From Planctomycetota bacterium (GTDB lineage: Bacteria > Planctomycetota > PLA2 > JAEUHO01): a stretch of 8,256 nt of DNA. Position numbers and translations under genes: made by a program. Below the pieces are notes generated by a model that was given only the letters and a program-made list of their open reading frames with translations, had not been told where the DNA came from and did no database searches. The stretch covers positions 1 through 8,256 of the forward strand of contig JARGNS010000143.1 of NCBI GenBank assembly GCA_029213105.1, written 5' to 3'. Positions within the stretch are counted from its first letter, which is position 1, and each line of letters starts with the position of its first letter. This document shows, in pieces, positions 6,547 through 8,256 of the stretch.

Positions 6547-8139
6547 CTGTCCGAGTCCGCCGCCCCCCCCGAACGCGAAGCCGTGGCCCGTCCCGCGGGC
6601 AAGGTCGCTGCCGCGACGATGTGCTCGCGCGTCACGGGCCTGCTGCGCGAGGCCGTCTTCGCCGCCCTGTTCGCGATTCGCGGTGTGGCAGACGCCTACG
6701 TCTTCGCGTTCCGCATCCCGAACCTGCTGCGTGACTTCTTCGCCGAGGGGGCCCTCGCCTCGGCGTTCGTGCCGGCCTTCGCCGAGGCCAAGGCGAAGGA
6801 GGGGGAGGCGCGGGCGTTCGAGCTGGCGCGCCGGGTCCTGGGCACGCTGGGGCTCGTGGCCGCGCTGATCGTGGCCGTGGGCATCGTCTGCGCGCCGGCC
6901 ATCGTCTCGCTGGTGGCGATGGACGCCCCGGCCGCCTGGCGGCCGCTGACCATCCAGCTGACGCGCATCATGTTCCCGTTCCTGCTGCTCGTGGCGTGGG
7001 CCTCCGTGGCGATGGGCATCCTCAACACCTACCGGCACTACTTCGTGCCGGCCGTGGCCCCGATGTTCTTCAACATCACGGCCGTCGTGAGCGGCAGCGT
7101 CCTGCTGGTGCTGGACCTCGAGGAGAGCCAGGCGGCGATCTGGTGGTCGGTGTTCGTGGTCGTGGGCGGGGCGCTGCAGCTGCTTGTCCAGATTCCCGCC
7201 CTGCGCTCGATCGGCTTCCGCTTCCGTCCGCTCGTCGACCTGCGCCTGCGTGACCCGGCCCTGCGCACCATCGTGCGCCGCATGGGGCCCGTGCTGCTCT
7301 CGCTCACCGCCACCAACCTCATGATCGTCATCACGACGATCCTGGCCTCACGCACGGTGGGCTGGGCGTCCTCGCTGAACTACGCCTTCCGGCTCGTGCA
7401 TCTGCCGATCGGCGTCGTCGGCGTGGCGGTGGGGACGATCGTTCTGGCGGCCGGCGCGCGTCGCGCGGCGGCGGAGGATCCGGAGGGCCTCGAGGACATC
7501 GTGCGTCGCGGGCTGCGACTCAACTGGTTCCTCGCCTTGCCCGCGGCGGTGGGGCTGTTCGTCTTCGCCGAGCCGATCGTGCGACTGCTCTACGAGCGGG
7601 GCACCTTCGATGCGCAGAGCACGACCGCGGTGGCGGGCGTGCTGCAGGCCTATGCAGGCGGCATCGTCTTCTACGCGGGCATCAAGGCCGCGGCCCCGCA
7701 CTTCCTCGCGCGCGGGGACACGCGCACGCCGATGGTCTGCTCCCTGCTGGGGATCGCCGTGAACCTGCTCATCGCCCTGGGTCTCGTGGACACGCTGGGC
7801 GTGCACGCCCTGGCCCTCGCCGTGGCCGGGGGGGCGGCGGTGAACTACGTCACCTTGCGCGTGCTGGCCCGCCGCCGCTTCGGCGCGTCGTCGGGACCGG
7901 GGCTGCCGTTCCTCTGGCGCTGCCTGGTGGGCGCGGGCCTCCTGGGGCTGCTGGGCCACCTCGCCGCCCGTGCATGGTTGATCGGTGACGCTGCGGTGGC
8001 CGGAGGCTGGGCGCAGGGTGGTCTCACCCTGGCACTCATCGGCGGCCTTGGATTGATCTATCTCCTTGTCATGGAACGACTTGGCGTCGATGAGGTGAGC
8101 TGGATCCGGGCCCGGCTGCGACGCGGCCGAGGGGCGTGA
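6547..8139 (+). CDS. murJ: Lipid II flippase MurJ (MviN family)
   Basis: MurJ moves the lipid-linked peptidoglycan precursor lipid II across the inner membrane. Starting at CTG 6547 the protein has 530 residues; starting at GTG 6583 it has 518. Both fit the family (about 500-550, 14 helices). CTG is preferred because a consensus Shine-Dalgarno precedes it and no ATG, GTG or TTG exists in frame between the preceding TAG (6478-6480) and 6583; the GTG has no ribosome binding site. Key E. coli positions are kept (CTG numbering): R28, R34, D49 and R62 match R18, R24, D39 and R52, while E35 conservatively replaces D25. The signature RIPNLLRDFFAEGALASAFV (56-75) is clear. R140 in LTRIMFP and R282 in YAFRLVHLPIG match R134 and R270. 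The gene follows the transporter operon after 66 bases, in the same reading frame as the upstream permease. Readthrough transcription is likely; a separate promoter is not visible. Confidence 0.93.
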   Translation: MSESAAPPEREAVARPAGKVAAATMCSRVTGLLREAVFAALFAIRGVADAYVFAFRIPNLLRDFFAEGALASAFVPAFAEAKAKEGEARAFELARRVLGTLGLVAALIVAVGIVCAPAIVSLVAMDAPAAWRPLTIQLTRIMFPFLLLVAWASVAMGILNTYRHYFVPAVAPMFFNITAVVSGSVLLVLDLEESQAAIWWSVFVVVGGALQLLVQIPALRSIGFRFRPLVDLRLRDPALRTIVRRMGPVLLSLTATNLMIVITTILASRTVGWASSLNYAFRLVHLPIGVVGVAVGTIVLAAGARRAAAEDPEGLEDIVRRGLRLNWFLALPAAVGLFVFAEPIVRLLYERGTFDAQSTTAVAGVLQAYAGGIVFYAGIKAAAPHFLARGDTRTPMVCSLLGIAVNLLIALGLVDTLGVHALALAVAGGAAVNYVTLRVLARRRFGASSGPGLPFLWRCLVGAGLLGLLGHLAARAWLIGDAAVAGGWAQGGLTLALIGGLGLIYLLVMERLGVDEVSWIRARLRRGRGA

Positions 8140-8156
8140 GCCGGCCGCGGGGGCGC

Positions 8157-8162
8157 TATCCT
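8157..8162 (+). promoter_or_regulatory. Possible -10 element for a downstream gene
   Basis: TATCCT matches four of six bases of the -10 consensus (TATAAT), 18 bases after the murJ stop codon and about 46 bases before a candidate start codon. No convincing -35 box is present at 16-18 bases upstream, so this is weak. Confidence 0.22.
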
Positions 8163-8207
8163 GACCGCGGGTCGACGGGTGCCGGGGAGGGCGCCGGTGG
8201 AGGGGTG

Positions 8208-8256
8208 ATGCAGCGTCCGGGGGCCAGATCCATGCAGCGGGGGGCCCTCGTGGCCC
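8208..8256 (+). CDS. Possible start of a further gene, truncated by the right edge
   Basis: An ATG at 8208 follows a GGAGG (8199-8203) by four bases and opens a frame that stays open to the edge (16 codons). It begins MQRPGARSMQRGALVA, which could be the start of a basic, then hydrophobic export signal. A second in-frame ATG lies at 8232. The stretch is too short to identify a product, and in DNA this GC-rich an open frame of this length is common by chance. Confidence 0.3.
   Translation, partial: MQRPGARSMQRGALVA

Noticed and set aside
5209..7038. Long minus-strand open frame (609 codons) opposite the second permease and murJ
   Set aside because: It spans two real genes and the intergenic leader. 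Its composition is Arg/His/Glu/Gln-rich with no recognisable domain, as expected for a shadow frame.
1690..8139. Reading the importer plus murJ as a dedicated murein-peptide recycling system
   Set aside because: Adjacency is suggestive, but nothing in the receptor indicates murein peptides and no amidase, peptidase or Mpl/AmpG-type gene is present. The idea is left unproven.
5215..8139. TAG readthrough fusion of the second permease with murJ (same frame, no other stop between)
   Set aside because: The linker would be intergenic sequence containing structured RNA and a consensus ribosome binding site, and both proteins are complete on their own. Being in frame has a one-in-three chance.
8141..8170. 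CCGCGG repeated at 8145-8150 and 8165-8170 as a terminator after murJ
   Set aside because: The arms are only 6 bp with a 14-base loop, and no T-run follows on either side. CCGCGG is self-complementary and common in this composition.

Overview
This is a GC-rich, densely coded stretch of a bacterial chromosome. No rRNA, tRNA, CRISPR array, insertion sequence or phage gene was seen. The organism is most likely a Gram-negative-type bacterium, because it has a lipoprotein-like exported hydrolase, a binding-protein-dependent importer and a peptidoglycan lipid II flippase. The HEAT-like, tryptophan-rich insertion in one permease and the high GC recall Planctomycetota, with Myxococcota or other high-GC lineages as alternatives. 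That placement is a low-confidence impression.

Left arm (minus strand, 1-1504): an alpha/beta-hydrolase with an N-terminal lipoprotein-like signal (524-1504) is followed 40 bases downstream by the first 161 codons of a CNNM/DUF21 membrane protein, which runs off the left edge. The two are probably co-transcribed.

Divergent intergenic region (1505-1689): it carries a good sigma-70-like promoter (TTGACC, 18 bases, TACGAT) and a strong ribosome binding site, both pointing right.

Central operon (plus strand, 1690-6480): a family 5 peptide-type substrate-binding protein, then two inner-membrane permeases of the YejB/DppB and YejE/DppC types. Spacing is tight (13 bases, then an ATGA overlap). The three should form one ABC importer for peptides or similar solutes, but no ATPase gene is in the window. 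All three are enlarged compared with standard family members. The binding protein is held by a transmembrane helix plus coiled-coil stalk instead of a lipid. The first permease has about 150 extra residues, HEAT-like in part, in its first external loop. The second has an additional pair of membrane helices. These coordinated additions are the most novel-looking signal here.

Right arm (plus strand, 6481-8139): murJ, the lipid II flippase, follows after a short leader. The leader can fold into two hairpins, one of which buries a perfect Shine-Dalgarno sequence. An alternative, mutually exclusive pairing would free it. That Shine-Dalgarno sequence sits correctly before an in-frame CTG, not before the first conventional start (GTG at 6583), so murJ may start at CTG. 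The last 117 bases hold a weak promoter-like box and possibly the start of another gene.
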